A stretch of 64,000 bases of DNA from Aurelia coerulea (lineage: Eukaryota > Cnidaria > Scyphozoa > Semaeostomeae > Ulmaridae): positions 12,349,001-12,413,000 of the forward strand of contig CM076948.1 of NCBI GenBank assembly GCA_039566865.1, in the 5' to 3' direction. The notes beneath the pieces were generated by a model. The model was not told the origin of the DNA. It did no database searches and saw only the letters and a list, made by a program, of their open reading frames with translations. Below are positions 1 to 10,760 of the stretch, one piece after another. Numbering within the stretch: the first letter of the stretch is position 1; each line of letters starts with the position of its first letter. The position numbers were made by a program, and so were the translations under genes.

Positions 1-3000
1 TATGGGACACAATACAAAATATGGTGTATACAGTGTGTTCTGTTGCAGTAAACCTTCAATTTTACACTTTGAATTAATACAGGTGAGGATTTTTGCAATG
101 ATGTTAACAGTTTCAAGACTAGTTTCCCCCCCCCCCCCATTTGAAAACAGCTTCTTAATACATCATTTGCTGCATCGCCTCTCAGTTCACCAAGTGCAAA
201 TATTTGTAAAGTTTGAATCCTTTCACTCATAAAGTCATTCTCAAATACAGAATACAGGAAGTTTGGAAAAACAGTTGAAATATGAGGCTATAAGTTTGTG
301 CATGTAATAGTAGAATTTTAATTTGTTCTAAATTCCATTGTAGCGCAATGAAGTTGATAGCAGTTCAGCAATGGAGTATGAGGGATTTCAGAGGTCCATG
401 CATTTTTTGTCTTCCATGCCATGTGGAATTTCAACATTCGTTTCAGATAGGCACTCATCGGTGATCAAGCACATGAGGGAAAAGCTTTCTGGCATAAAAC
501 ATTACTTTGATCTGTGTCATCTGAAAAAAGTATATTTTAAATAATGTTTCCTTTTTTCATTTCATGTCTTCACATCATTATAGATGATTATACTAAATAT
601 GGCAGTGAGGAACATTTTACCAAAGATGTGTTGCGTTCTAAGGTGTGTTGATGTTAAGGAATTCAATCAAACAATGCAATGCATCATGGTAAAAATTTCC
701 TTGCCACCATCTTGATATTTGTCTACTTATATCTATACTGAACTGTTGAGAACAGATTTTATAAAGGATGTTATTGGACAAAAAATATTAAAAAGGGGAT
801 AAGCTTACAAGCAGATGACGCTTCCAAACATAATGTTTTATCATCAAATTTTGATCAGATATGGCATCAAAAGTGATAGAAAATCGACACATTATCTTCC
901 TCAAAATATAGTGGGGTATCCTAGAGCACCCAGACTCCCAAACTAACTTTTACTGTAGTACTTCCTCAACCTTCTAAACCTCATGATCAGCCCAAAGTTG
1001 GTCCTGTCTTAGTTTACAGTGTACATTTGCTGGAGAAGAAAGAAGTCCTACTGAGAAAATCAACAATGTGATGGTATAAGTTTGACACTTTCTTTGAGAA
1101 AATTGGCTTTTCCATATCTGCATCTGCTTGTGTCTTTACATATACAGTACTTTGAAGATACAGTCATTTTGCACATTAACTGATGCAAAGGGAAAGAGTG
1201 TACAAAAGGTTTTAAATAAGAATTCTAAGAAACTAGAAAAGAGCTGAAGTCAGTGGCAAATGAAATTATGTCAATGTTCTTCTTTCTTCAGAGATTCGCA
1301 AGGTACTGACAAAGATTTCAAAGCTGAAAGGGTTTGAGGTAATTTCATAATGGATTCAACCCTGTATCAATCACCTACATTGGAGCGCAACAACAATACC
1401 AAGCGGTGATGGAAATGTAATTCTCGCCAAATTCAAGTCACTCCTTGGCCATATTGTTAACAAGCATGAAAATCTACCAGATCCCCTGTTTAACAAATGT
1501 GCACATGATGATGATATTGAACAGCGAAAATGGCTGATAAAAGGTTTGTGCATCTAAAGTGTTGAAGATAATGCTATATATCGCTGTATGGAGGGTGGAT
1601 ACAATACCAAATTTTTGTTAGGAAAAAAGGAAACATTTCCCCTGTGGTATGCAGCTTTCTCCATACTGTACTTCAGGGACAATGTTCCCTTTTTGCTCCT
1701 TAATGCTCCCACCCTCTAATGTAGCATTACATTATCTTCTAAAATAAAACGATGGTAACTGTTAAGCTAAATACTTCTGTCCACAAGGTGATTTGTATTT
1801 CTTCAATACCTCTTGTTTCTTTTACAGACTCAGATGTCTTTGAAAAGCTGGAGGCTTCTCTAAGCAATAAATCTTTGGAGAAGGGTATTCAGCAGGCTTC
1901 ACCTCTTGCACAAACCAGTTGTTTGGAAGGATTTCATTCCGTTGTGAACCACTTTAGCCCAAAAATGATTGGTTTCTCTTATGTTGGAATGTTTTGCAGG
2001 TACAGTAATCTTTCTGAAATCCATCCTGGACAAATTATTTGAAAATTTTACTGCATCCTTATTTTCTATGTACAGGGTACCCAGATCAAACATGAACTCA
2101 CACTAACCAAATTTGCTTGATGCCACCCAAGGATAACTTTATTTCATGATGCAGAAGCAGTACATGAACCATAAAGATTCTTCATCATAGCGGATCAAAG
2201 AACATAAAATTCTTGCATGGCGAGAGAGTTACCTTTCATCTATGAAAAGCATAAAGATTACCATCTATTGCTGCTTTCAATATACAGTATCAATCTTTTT
2301 TCCAGGCATGCATTGGCAGCTTTGCATTTCAACTTTAATTTGAACAGAGATGTAAGGCTAAAGGAAGATGGTTCATCTCAAATCACAGTACATTATCCGA
2401 AATTCAAAAATGGATTTCAAAAATGGGGAGGCAACGATCAGAGATGTTAGAGTGCAACAGAATTTTGGTGAGCTTCCGCTATGAAGATTATAACCATCTG
2501 CACAATAATTCATTCCCTCCTTTCGCATAACTGGTTTGTAATAAAGATGTTTAAAACTGCATCATATGCAACAATTTTTTGACATTTCCCATGATAACAA
2601 ATCAATGCAGGGAAATTTCTGATAACTTAAATTAAAATGTTAGACATGTCTACTCTACTGCTGTATATTTTTGAAAATTTCTACAAGTTAGAACTGTATA
2701 TGGCTCAAAAAATCATTTAATACTACAGTTTTATAGCCTACAAGTATACTGTACCCATTATTCAAAATAGAATTGGTCCACAAAAATGAGCATAAAATTG
2801 CTACAAAAATGGCCTAATCCTTTATGTATGGAACATGATAATAGGTGAAACACATGTCAGCAAAGGCAGCATAAATTAAGATAGAGAAATCTGGATACTC
2901 CAATAGCATGCTTTCATTATTTATTCTGTACACCCTTTCTTCTTTTGATTAATGGGTCCACTCATAGGCTAACAAACTTTCAGCTATTACCTATGTATAG

Positions 3001-3667
3001 AACATAAACTGTCTTTTCGACTTTTTGGCAACTGGTATAGTTTTCAAAAAGTATGCTGGAGCAAACTTGCAATTTTGTGTGATAAATGATTGAATGTATT
3101 CAGGGCCTTTGTTTCAGAATATGTAGATCAACTGTTTATGACAACTGCCGACAGCATCATCAACAAAAATCTGGAAGAGGCAATAGCAGAACTGCAAGAA
3201 AGGACACCACCACCTTTATGTGCGGATTTTGAAAAAGAGACCAGGGATGATGCAGTAAAAAAGTGCAATGAGCGAATGAGTATGTCTCAACTGGAGGTAC
3301 CACCAACATGTGCAGGTAAAAGTTTGACAATAAGCATAATAATAAATAAGAAGGTATAACAAGTTTCCACATGTTTGCTGAAGGTTTTGTATTGGCTAGA
3401 ATTTGGAGAGTTTCAAAGGATGATTTTGTCAAATGAATGATTAATCTATGTTTGACCCAATCATGCACATATAAATAATCCTTGCGAAATTTTAACTTTT
3501 GCACTGAAATAATGCTCCAAATTAAGGTGTTGTCTTTCAGTTGCAGAACCAGTTCCAGTTGATGTTGAGGACATCCGGTCACAGAAAACACGGTGTTGTA
3601 CTTTGTGCAAAAACCCATGAAAGGTCACAAAGAAGTACTTGACTGCCCCAGAAATCAAAAGAACTAA
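1..3667 (+). pseudogene. Spliced DDE-transposase-like gene, 3' part, broken
   Basis: Seven exons can be read: 1-82, 344-529, 1294-1543, 1828-1999, 2306-2467, 3118-3315 and 3541-3667. All have GT/AG borders and matching phases. The translation follows a multi-copy transposase-like family of cnidarians and fish: an Asp-Arg-His motif and FDLCH (the D(2)H signature of DDE transposases) in exon 2, INHLHW and a GDG turn in exon 3, SVVNHFSPK and YVGMFCR in exon 4, and a C-terminal CxxC...GH..DCP finger in exon 7. The gene is broken in three places: an in-frame TAA at 1348-1350, a 13-bp tandem duplication in exon 5 that shifts the frame, and a one-base frameshift just before 3617. The 5' end lies outside the window. 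Superfamily (Kolobok/ISL3-like) is unresolved. The reading is by recall of the family, not by a search. Confidence 0.8.
2403..2428 (+). repeat. 13-bp tandem duplication breaking the transposase frame
   Basis: Two adjacent 13-base units (2403-2415 and 2416-2428) agree at 11 of 13 positions. Dropping one unit restores the family reading from KFKNG into the following residues. The extra unit shifts the frame to a stop about 30 bases later. Confidence 0.8.
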
Positions 3668-3674
3668 TATCACC

Positions 3675-4195
3675 AAATATACCTGGTGAGGCAAAAAAGT
3701 TTACATATTTGGCAGGCTGTGAAATAAAAAGCAAGTGACTGCCATTAAAAACTAAAGTGTACACCAACTTAGATGAGAAAATTTTGTTTGGTAAAACCAC
3801 TCATCTTCAAGACCCAAAAATTAGAAAAATGTCTGTAAGGGGTTTGTATGGGAATCAAGAACTCCATGTTCCATTCTGGTCCATGATTTATTTGGCATGG
3901 AAATTTAAGTTCACTACAATTGTCAGTTTCAGATAAACAATTTTGATTTCAATATCAAGTAAATCATGGATCAGAATGGAACGTGGAATTTTCATGCCCA
4001 TACAAGCCTCTTACAGACATTTCACTAATTTTACCAAGATGAGTAATTTTACCAAACAAAATTTTCTCATCTAAATTAGCCATTGCATGATAGATTAACA
4101 TTTCAGTTTTGAATATCAGCCACATGCATATTATTCCACAGCCCGCCAAACAGGTAAACTTTTTCTTGACTCACCCAACATACCTTAGATTTCTA
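3675..4195. repeat. Imperfect inverted repeat between two convergent genes
   Basis: The left arm (about 3675-3890) and right arm (about 3960-4195) are imperfect reverse complements over roughly 210-230 bases, with a spacer of about 70 bases. Matching blocks include gagaaaattttgtttggtaa at 3775-3794 and its complement near 4060. The repeat fills most of the gap between the stop of the transposase-like gene and the stop of the ballast-domain gene. It is probably a fold-back element or MITE remnant. No clean target duplication was found. Confidence 0.75.
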
Positions 4196-4404
4196 TTGTA
4201 TTGTTTTGCATGTAACTTTATTCATGATTCATAAATTGACCTATATTTGAATGCATCTACTGTAAGTGACAAAATTTAGGCAAAGTATTAAATAAAAAAG
4301 GTGAATGAATGTTCAGAAAATAGAAATGGTGATATCACAGTTTTAAAGAAAGTTAATTTTGTTCACTCATCATCATCCCGTTCAGCGTAACCCGTTGCTC
4401 TCTC

Positions 4405-7348
4405 TTATCGCAAGTTGAATTTTTCCCTGATGGCATTGTAGGCACAGGCTGGTAGCGGCAGACGTCTTTTCCCCAGCTTTCCATGGATCAGCCTTGTAAA
4501 GGCTCTATACCCTACTGCTCGCATAAACCTGAAAATAGGAGATGTGATCTATGATTTGGTATGTACTGTAACTGGACATAAGTGGAGGGATACACATATA
4601 GAGACAATTGACACAATTGCACAATACACCCCCGTCTAAGTGCCCCGGTACATTCTACCCCGGTGATTTCCTCGGTGAAAAAACTTTAGCAAAATAGGTC
4701 CCCGGACAAGACGTGAATCTCCCTGGTGTAAAATGCTTCACAATTGAAACCTCGGTTGCAAATTGGCGAGCCCCGGGGAGAATTTTTAGAAAATATTTCA
4801 TCGTAGAAACAGTACCCCGCCAATAATTATGCCGTCCTCGTTGCATAATTGGAACCCCCCGGTGAAAATTTGACCATATATTTCGGTCACCATGACCCCG
4901 GTGAATATCTGACCTCTCACCGGGGCACTTAGACGGGGGTGTCACAATTGACTTTCAGTCTAAGAAAAAACAGTTTCAGTCTGAGAAAAAAAACAGTTTA
5001 GCCTTAGAAGTTGCTGTAAAATATCAATAATATGGAGTGTTTTCTTGTCAGATCCACAGCAATATTTTTAAATTGTTTACCTTACCTTGTTCTACAAGTT
5101 TGTAAATAATCTTAGCCCTGAGTATACAGTAGATCCAATTCCTCCTCTTCGTCAGTCGCAGTACTGTCTTCGCGACCAGGATGTCATTGGGCGATTAAAG
5201 GCACGGACAGAAAAATTTAAGTCTAGTTTTTATCCTAACTGCCTATCCGAATGGAATAAGCTCGAGCCTGAATTGAGACTTGCACCCTCAGTTGCTGTTT
5301 TCAAGAAAAAGATCTTATCAATAATCCAACCCCCTGCAAAATCTGTTTTTGGAATACACGATCCAATAGGATTATCCTAACTTACTCAACTTAGGGTTGG
5401 TCTCAGTAAGTTAAATTTTCACAAGTTCAAGCATAATTTCAGGGATACCATAAACCCAATGTGTCCAACAAACGATGGCATCGAGGATACGGAGCATTTT
5501 TTGTTGCTCTGCCCTTCTTTTGATGTTCAACGAAGAGATCTCCTCGCTGAAATTGTAGAATTATTGCAACCATATGTACAAATCGCTAGCCTTTCAAATG
5601 ATGCTTTGACGCAGCTTTTACTATATGGTGGTGATCAAGACCTTTCTGATGACTTGAACAAAAATATACTCGAATTGACTTTACGTTTCATCCACGAAAC
5701 TGGTCGGTTTGTTTGAGATCCTTTGAAACTTCAGCTATGTTCTTAACAACCACCTAGTCCCTTTACTTGAATGTTCTTTGTTTTCCTTGTATATTATCCT
5801 TTATCCATTAGTTTTGTAATCGTTCGTAGTGTACAGTTAGTTGCATGTAGGTTAACGTTATATGTCCTTATGTTTTTGGCCATGGGGTAGTCATTGTTTT
5901 TCGCTCCCCCTGGTATCGTTCCCGTAGTGTTGTATAGTAATTAGACAAGTATTGTAGATTGTAGAACTCATTGTAAACTTTTTAAATGAATGATATATAA
6001 AAAAAAAAAATTGTTTCCATCATTCAATACATATATTATACATTAATTTATTATACAATACATGACTCATACCACGGTTATATCTATATATCATATAACA
6101 TGAGACTTAGGGAAGCAGTAAATGGGTCAAGAACCACTAGAATCCAGGATTTTAGTAGCCTGGAATGGAGGAAGAGCTAGTGGCACTCTTCACACAGTCA
6201 GGCCTGCATATGTGTATGTATTTTGTATTTATATCTTTGTGATAATCAAATCAATTTTGTAATCAAGAAATAATATTTTGTTGTGAGAACCAGATTCAAA
6301 ACTTGAATCTTCAGTACTTGCCTCTTCTCTGATCCAAGATTTCTGTAACATGCTTGCTGCATGGTCTTGTACTGGTCAGCAAGCAGTTCAAGTGTCCATG
6401 GATTCAAGCAAACTGGCTTGAATCCAGGATGATTTGTAACGCATACAGGTGCCTCCCCAAGCTCTTCAAGAACCCTGTACTCATTGTTTGCGTCAACGCA
6501 CTGCTCGATTTCCTGGCAACATTGACACTCCTTGGCATTCTCCAGCAATTCAATTTTACAGTTGCCACATCTGCACCTATAAAAATTGCAAAGTTGAACT
6601 GACAAGGTGTAGCAGCAGGTGAAGAGAAATTTGGGCAAAAATAGGCCAAGTGACATGTGTCACCTGTAAATACATTAAGATGTGCTTATAATCGAGCCTT
6701 GTCCAACGAATAAATTCAACAGTGGAATGGCTTGCATTATTTTCCTACAATATAAGAACATAATCTCGTTTCGTTCGTCAACCTACCGTCCAGTGGCCAT
6801 TTGTGAGTTGAGCCTTTTTAATAACCGGATTAAAATCAATATAACATCAAATCACAAAATAAACTACAAATTCGCGAAGGAACTGGTCTCTATGTGATCA
6901 CATTTTGTCAAAAATATAAATGAAACGTGACAATTTGCTCTGGTATGCCAGCCCTTTCCATCTTTCTTGATGAACTTGTGAACTCTGTCGTTTAGGCTAG
7001 GTTAGGCCTAGCCACCGCGAAGGGTCCACGTCACCTGGCCAAAACAACAAATAGGGTTTTACGATGCGAAACTTACCATAAATCCAATGGTTCTGTTCCA
7101 TCCAAACGTCTATCAAGACGTTCAAGCCGTTCTTCATCTTCTCTGCGCTCTCGGTTGTAAACTTGGAGCCATTCTTCGTCTGCTAGAGGCTCGTCCATGC
7201 ATGGACCGACAAAATCGACACCACCAACTGCAACACCAAGTCTACCGCGTTCTTCATTGGGGTCTTCTACGTCCAGTGAGAACTGAGAAGATGTGTCACT
7301 CAGTCTTCGATCTTCGGAGATATCAGAAATGCTGCTGATGTCCGACAT
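4405..7348 (-). CDS. P2X7 C-terminal (ballast) domain protein, three exons
   Basis: Exons on the - strand are 7348-7077, 6576-6322 and 4528-4405. Together they give 651 bases, a 216-residue protein plus stop, with every junction in phase 2. Exon 1 encodes an acidic, Ser-rich N-terminus (MSDISSISDISEDRR). Exon 2 encodes the cysteine cluster CRCGNC...CQCCQEIEQC and the segment VCLNPWTLELLADQYK. Exon 3 encodes YRAFTRLI, LPACAYNAIREKF and a stop. This is the zinc-binding, cytosolic ballast fold attached to vertebrate P2X7, here without any channel part, as in many invertebrate proteins. Function is unknown. Intron 1 is GT-AG. Intron 2 starts with GC (AG then GCAAGT), and only this site keeps the frame. 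Intron 2 contains a MITE and a LINE tail. Confidence 0.85.
4626..4942. mobile_element. Nonautonomous DNA element (MITE) with perfect 24-bp TIRs
   Basis: The 317-bp element starts with acacccccgtctaagtgccc and ends with its exact reverse complement (24 bases each, 4626-4649 and 4919-4942). It is flanked on both sides by cacaat (4620-4625 and 4943-4948), a likely 6-bp target duplication. The interior contains many CCCCGG-like blocks spaced about 30-45 bases apart. No coding capacity is credible. It sits in intron 2 of the ballast-domain gene. Confidence 0.85.
5078..6012 (+). pseudogene. 5'-truncated LINE 3' end with A-rich tail
   Basis: The frame from about 5078 to 5716 encodes the C-terminal tail typical of non-LTR polyproteins: LTLFYKFVNNLSPEY, then LTQLRVGLSKLNFHKFKHNF, then CPTNDGIEDTEHFLLLCP. 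A TAA at 5378-5380 interrupts it in frame. A 3' UTR of about 280 bases ends in an A run at 5998-6012. The same 3' UTR recurs at 31562-31705 and 57840-57945. The element lies in intron 2 of the ballast gene, opposite in direction. RT itself is missing, so the clade (CR1/L2-like) is only a guess. Confidence 0.8.
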
Positions 7349-7775
7349 TTTGGTTGAAAAATGTTAAAATGAGCTCCGTAAACTGAAATTGCTGTGTGCG
7401 TTGCGTGCGAGTTTCACTGTAAGCTTCTTCCTGTGTCTCTGATGGGATGATATGCAATGACTCACTTCGCGTCACGACTTGGCTAGTTCCAGGCCTTTAT
7501 CATCGCGCGGTTTTTTTTATGGAGTGCCCTTTTTCAAAACCCCAAAATCAACATCTTCGTACCCCAATAAATAAAAATATTATTACCATCGAATTCCTCA
7601 TAGTTTGAAGTTATAAATATAAAAATATCGCGTTTGGGTTTATCTGACCTTTAAGTAAGCTATGCCTGGCTTTAAATGGTTTGTTCTCGTGACGCAAAAA
7701 GCATTCTGGGATCTGTTAATGCGAAGAAAAGCGTAAGCTTTAAAAATGGTTTCTTTAAGTTTTTGCTTTTTCTTC
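7349..7775. other. Upstream region of the ballast-domain gene
   Basis: About 430 bases upstream of the ballast gene start codon hold no open frame or repeat I can identify. It is the likely promoter region by position only. No clear TATA box was recognised. Confidence 0.3.
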
Positions 7776-7779
7776 CACA

Positions 7780-8090
7780 TTCGTTTAACGTGAAGTCTGG
7801 ATTCGAAACATTTTTCTGGGGTTCAAAATAATCTGTGAGTCTGGGTACAGCCGTGTCGTAGTCGTCTGCGTTGCCAGTGTCTTCCAGGGTCTAAAGGTGA
7901 AGGTGAAGTTACGGTTTTTAGCGCCAAGCGCTGGAATCGCAGAAGTAGAATAGACATGATCGGGTCCGCAACCCCTTGTCATGACGCTCAAAGTGATGGG
8001 GCTCTACCTGGGATCGAGCCCTGTCCACCTGACTGTTCTGGCTGCAATGCCAAATGATTACACCACTGTGTCACAACACCTTGGTCTGGA
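7780..8090 (-). mobile_element. Possible tRNA-derived SINE
   Basis: Read on the - strand from 8090, the sequence begins with an A-box-like stretch (tggtgtaatcatttgg). About 45 bases later comes a good B-box match, ggctcgatccc, near 8016. This spacing suits an internal pol III promoter, so a tRNA-derived SINE head is plausible. The rest (to about 7780) would be its body. No cloverleaf or target duplication was established. Confidence 0.3.
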
Positions 8091-8099
8091 AAATCTTGT

Positions 8100-9970
8100 C
8101 GACATCCGGCCAGCTTCATACAATAGCATGGCGTGTTATCTGCTCATGTTATTAATATTGGACTAAGAATCTACCACTAAGAATCTGTTGAAATGATTGA
8201 GCCAATCTTTCCACCGTACACTGATGGCTGCTGGGTTGGAGCTAATGAGGACATTGCCATTCCACTCAGGAACGTTGATGGCTGCTACATGCCACTAAAC
8301 AACTCTGAAGACTTCTTTCTTGTGATTTAAAGTTCTTTTCACATCCTCGTCGCCAATTGTAGTGTTTCAGATAGGCTTGAATCTTCGTATTCATAAAGCT
8401 GTGGTCGCCATATTAGCTCCTCGTGTTCGAAGTCTCAACCTAAAGGGGCTGGGTCCTAGTGACCGCAAAACTGGAGGTCAGTCTCTACACTACAATAGCT
8501 ATGCCCAAATGGCTACTGCACTGTTTAGGAAGGGGGAAAAATTGAAATACATCGTCTGACTTAAATGGCATATGTCATGAAGCTGATTGGTTCATGCAAT
8601 ACAATTCTCTATATTGTTAATTACAAAGCACAGGATCGAGGCTGAATTTTCATTGCAATAAAAATTCATGAAACAGAAATAAGAAAGTCACGAAACAATG
8701 GAATTCCACTCCAAACTTGTTTGTTGTATCAACCAATTGCTAATATGACATAAGGTAATTGTGCTGTTTGCTCTAGTGCAAAGCTAGACGCCCACCATTT
8801 TGTTACATCCCAAATTATGGAAGCAATTTCGGCAGTCAATACTTCGCACAGTGTTTCTGATATTCGAAACATCAGCTTTGGGGTATTCCCAAACTGTCCT
8901 TCTATGTGAGGGTGGAAAGGGACTGGCTATGTTTAGTTTCCCAAAAATAATTTGGTGCTGGCAGAAGTCATCTAAGGAAGGGTTTACACCAGTGTCTACA
9001 AAAAAAAGGAGGTTGGCCTGTTATTATGAGGTCAATACAGGACATACTGCCTCCTCTTATATTCCTGGGTTCATCAACAATCAATTGATATAGATTATTA
9101 GTTTCAATGATTTAGGCCGAACATCGGGAAAATGCACATTGGAAGTGTGCATCAGAATTCATATTTAAGAAATTCGTTGCCATTGTTTGAAAATATTCGA
9201 AAACTGAAACAAAGATGGGTTTTAGCCCTTGTTCGGAGGTTGGATTGTTTACACCGAGCCGCCATCTTTAGAAATAGCGTGATCTGATTGGTTAATCCCC
9301 AAATCAAAGCAAACTCCTTGGCCTATTGAAAACGAAATGTTGCCCTGTTGTTGCTACCATCTTTGCTCCCCATGCGTATTACACAGCAAACAAAAGCGAA
9401 ACAATAGACTGCGCATTCTAGTCCTTCTATTTCTATTGTGGAGAAGCAACTTCCCCGCCATTAGTGATCGCCCGTTACGTGCCGTGTGCAGGCTGCAGTG
9501 AAAGTGATCACGTGCAATGGTAGATAGCTTGTTGTGATTGGTTAAAATTTGATTGAAATTTTGAGTCTTGTGGCTCGGAGCCACTTTTATATGCTTTCTA
9601 TTCCCTGTAATGACTCTTACATGAAAAAATTGCATTGGCGCAGATCGTTTTGCCTAGCTCGGCAAGGGAGGGTATTTTGTCAAAATACTTTTGTATTATC
9701 ACTTTCAATCTTATAAATTGAAGATAGTTAAAGGTTTTTTCAATGGAAATGCTGAAATAATTATAATACAACACAATGTTTTTTTAATGCATTTGTTCTC
9801 TATTGTTCTCAATTGATTATTTAATTATCTTTCGCTTCAGGTCGCACATTTTCATCCATCAACCTGTCCTTGACGATGTAGATTCAAAATATGGTACATG
9901 ATTTTCTTTTCAAAGCTTTTTGCGAATTATTTTCAAATATGCATTGATGCAACTGACATTACTGACTTTA
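8100..9970. other. Long stretch without a recognisable gene
   Basis: Short open frames here (for example 8362-8559 and 8800-9093) resemble no family I know and lack consistent splice borders. CCAAT-type motifs (gattggtt) occur near 8583, 9285 and 9536, which may hint at promoter activity. I see no convincing gene or element ends. Confidence 0.3.
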
Positions 9971-9971
9971 T

Positions 9972-10060
9972 GATTTGAACCAACACAGCGAAGAAATGCG
10001 AAACGAGGCTAGGAACAAACCTTCCGCAAAAGAAAATTAATGGCGGACCGGTTTAGAGCC
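9972..10060 (+). repeat. Repeat unit, inverted partner at 13729-13822
   Basis: The block caacacagcgaagaaatgcg followed by aaacga matches the - strand of 13729-13822 at about 24 of 26 bases. After a variable gap, taatggcggaccgg matches taatggctgaccgg in the partner. The two copies face each other 3.7 kb apart. Confidence 0.6.
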
Positions 10061-10252
10061 GGTGGATGCCAGTCTCTGGTTTTAGCACCCGATCACGGTA
10101 TTGGCGCCAAAATATGCGCCCAATTCAAATCAAAACAGTCTCATGGGAGGTTGATGAAGCTGCCAGAGCAGAAGATCTCCAAAGATTTATCAAAGAAGCT
10201 TCAGGAAATGCATCAGTTGTTGTTCCCAAAAAGGTGCAATTTTGTCCAATAA
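10040..10252 (+). CDS. Small ORF starting in a repeated block, unknown
   Basis: A 70-residue frame opens with ATGGCGGACC in a reasonable start context and ends at a TAG. A second frame from 10066 to 10272 overlaps it and looks equally protein-like. Neither resembles a family I recognise. The start lies in the repeated block at 9972-10060, so this may be the first exon of a mobile or duplicated gene, or chance. It is kept only as a weak candidate. Confidence 0.15.
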   Translation: MADRFRAGGCQSLVLAPDHGIGAKICAQFKSKQSHGRLMKLPEQKISKDLSKKLQEMHQLLFPKRCNFVQ

Positions 10253-10273
10253 CCGCGATTTATTCAAAGTGAA

Positions 10274-10760
10274 ATAAAAGGAAAACTGGTCCTGGCCCTA
10301 CGATCTAACTTGGTGGAACAAAACTTCAGGATACAACAAACATGGTGGACAAGGTAGGATATCTGGGAAAATTTGCAAACTATTTGTAAATTCCTGTTAC
10401 TTTGCTCAAGTCACAATATCTCTATTTTCCCGTAACAGTACCACTCCCTCATCAAATTGGCATTTCTCCATCAGTTTTTGGAATTAAAGGCTGTGAATAG
10501 TTGGAGAAAACAGTGGAAAGACCCTTAATTTGATTTTTGTTTCTGGATTGAATATTTTCCTTCCCGTTTAAAATATTTATGGAAAAGTAGCAGATAAACA
10601 TTTTTATGCCTGAAATTGCAGCCCTTCAACTGACCTCAGGGAAATTGTTGTAAAAACAAATCCACTCCTGGCCCTACGAAGAAACTTCGTAATTGTGAAA
10701 TTAACATGTTGGTTAACATGGCAGTGTACTGCGATTATCTAGGAAAATTTGCAAAATATG
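10274..10760 (+). repeat. Diverged direct duplication, period about 385 bases
   Basis: The segments at about 10274-10395 and 10655-10760 share ctggccctacga, catggtgg/catggcag and ggaaaatttgcaaa in the same order. They look like an old tandem duplication. Confidence 0.45.

Noticed and set aside
4655..4945. 96-codon - strand frame
   Set aside because: It covers the MITE almost end to end. Its open state follows from the CCCCGG-rich composition, and no domain is visible.
7960..8090. Functional tRNA gene on the - strand
   Set aside because: A B-box-like motif is present, but no cloverleaf with an acceptor stem could be formed by eye.
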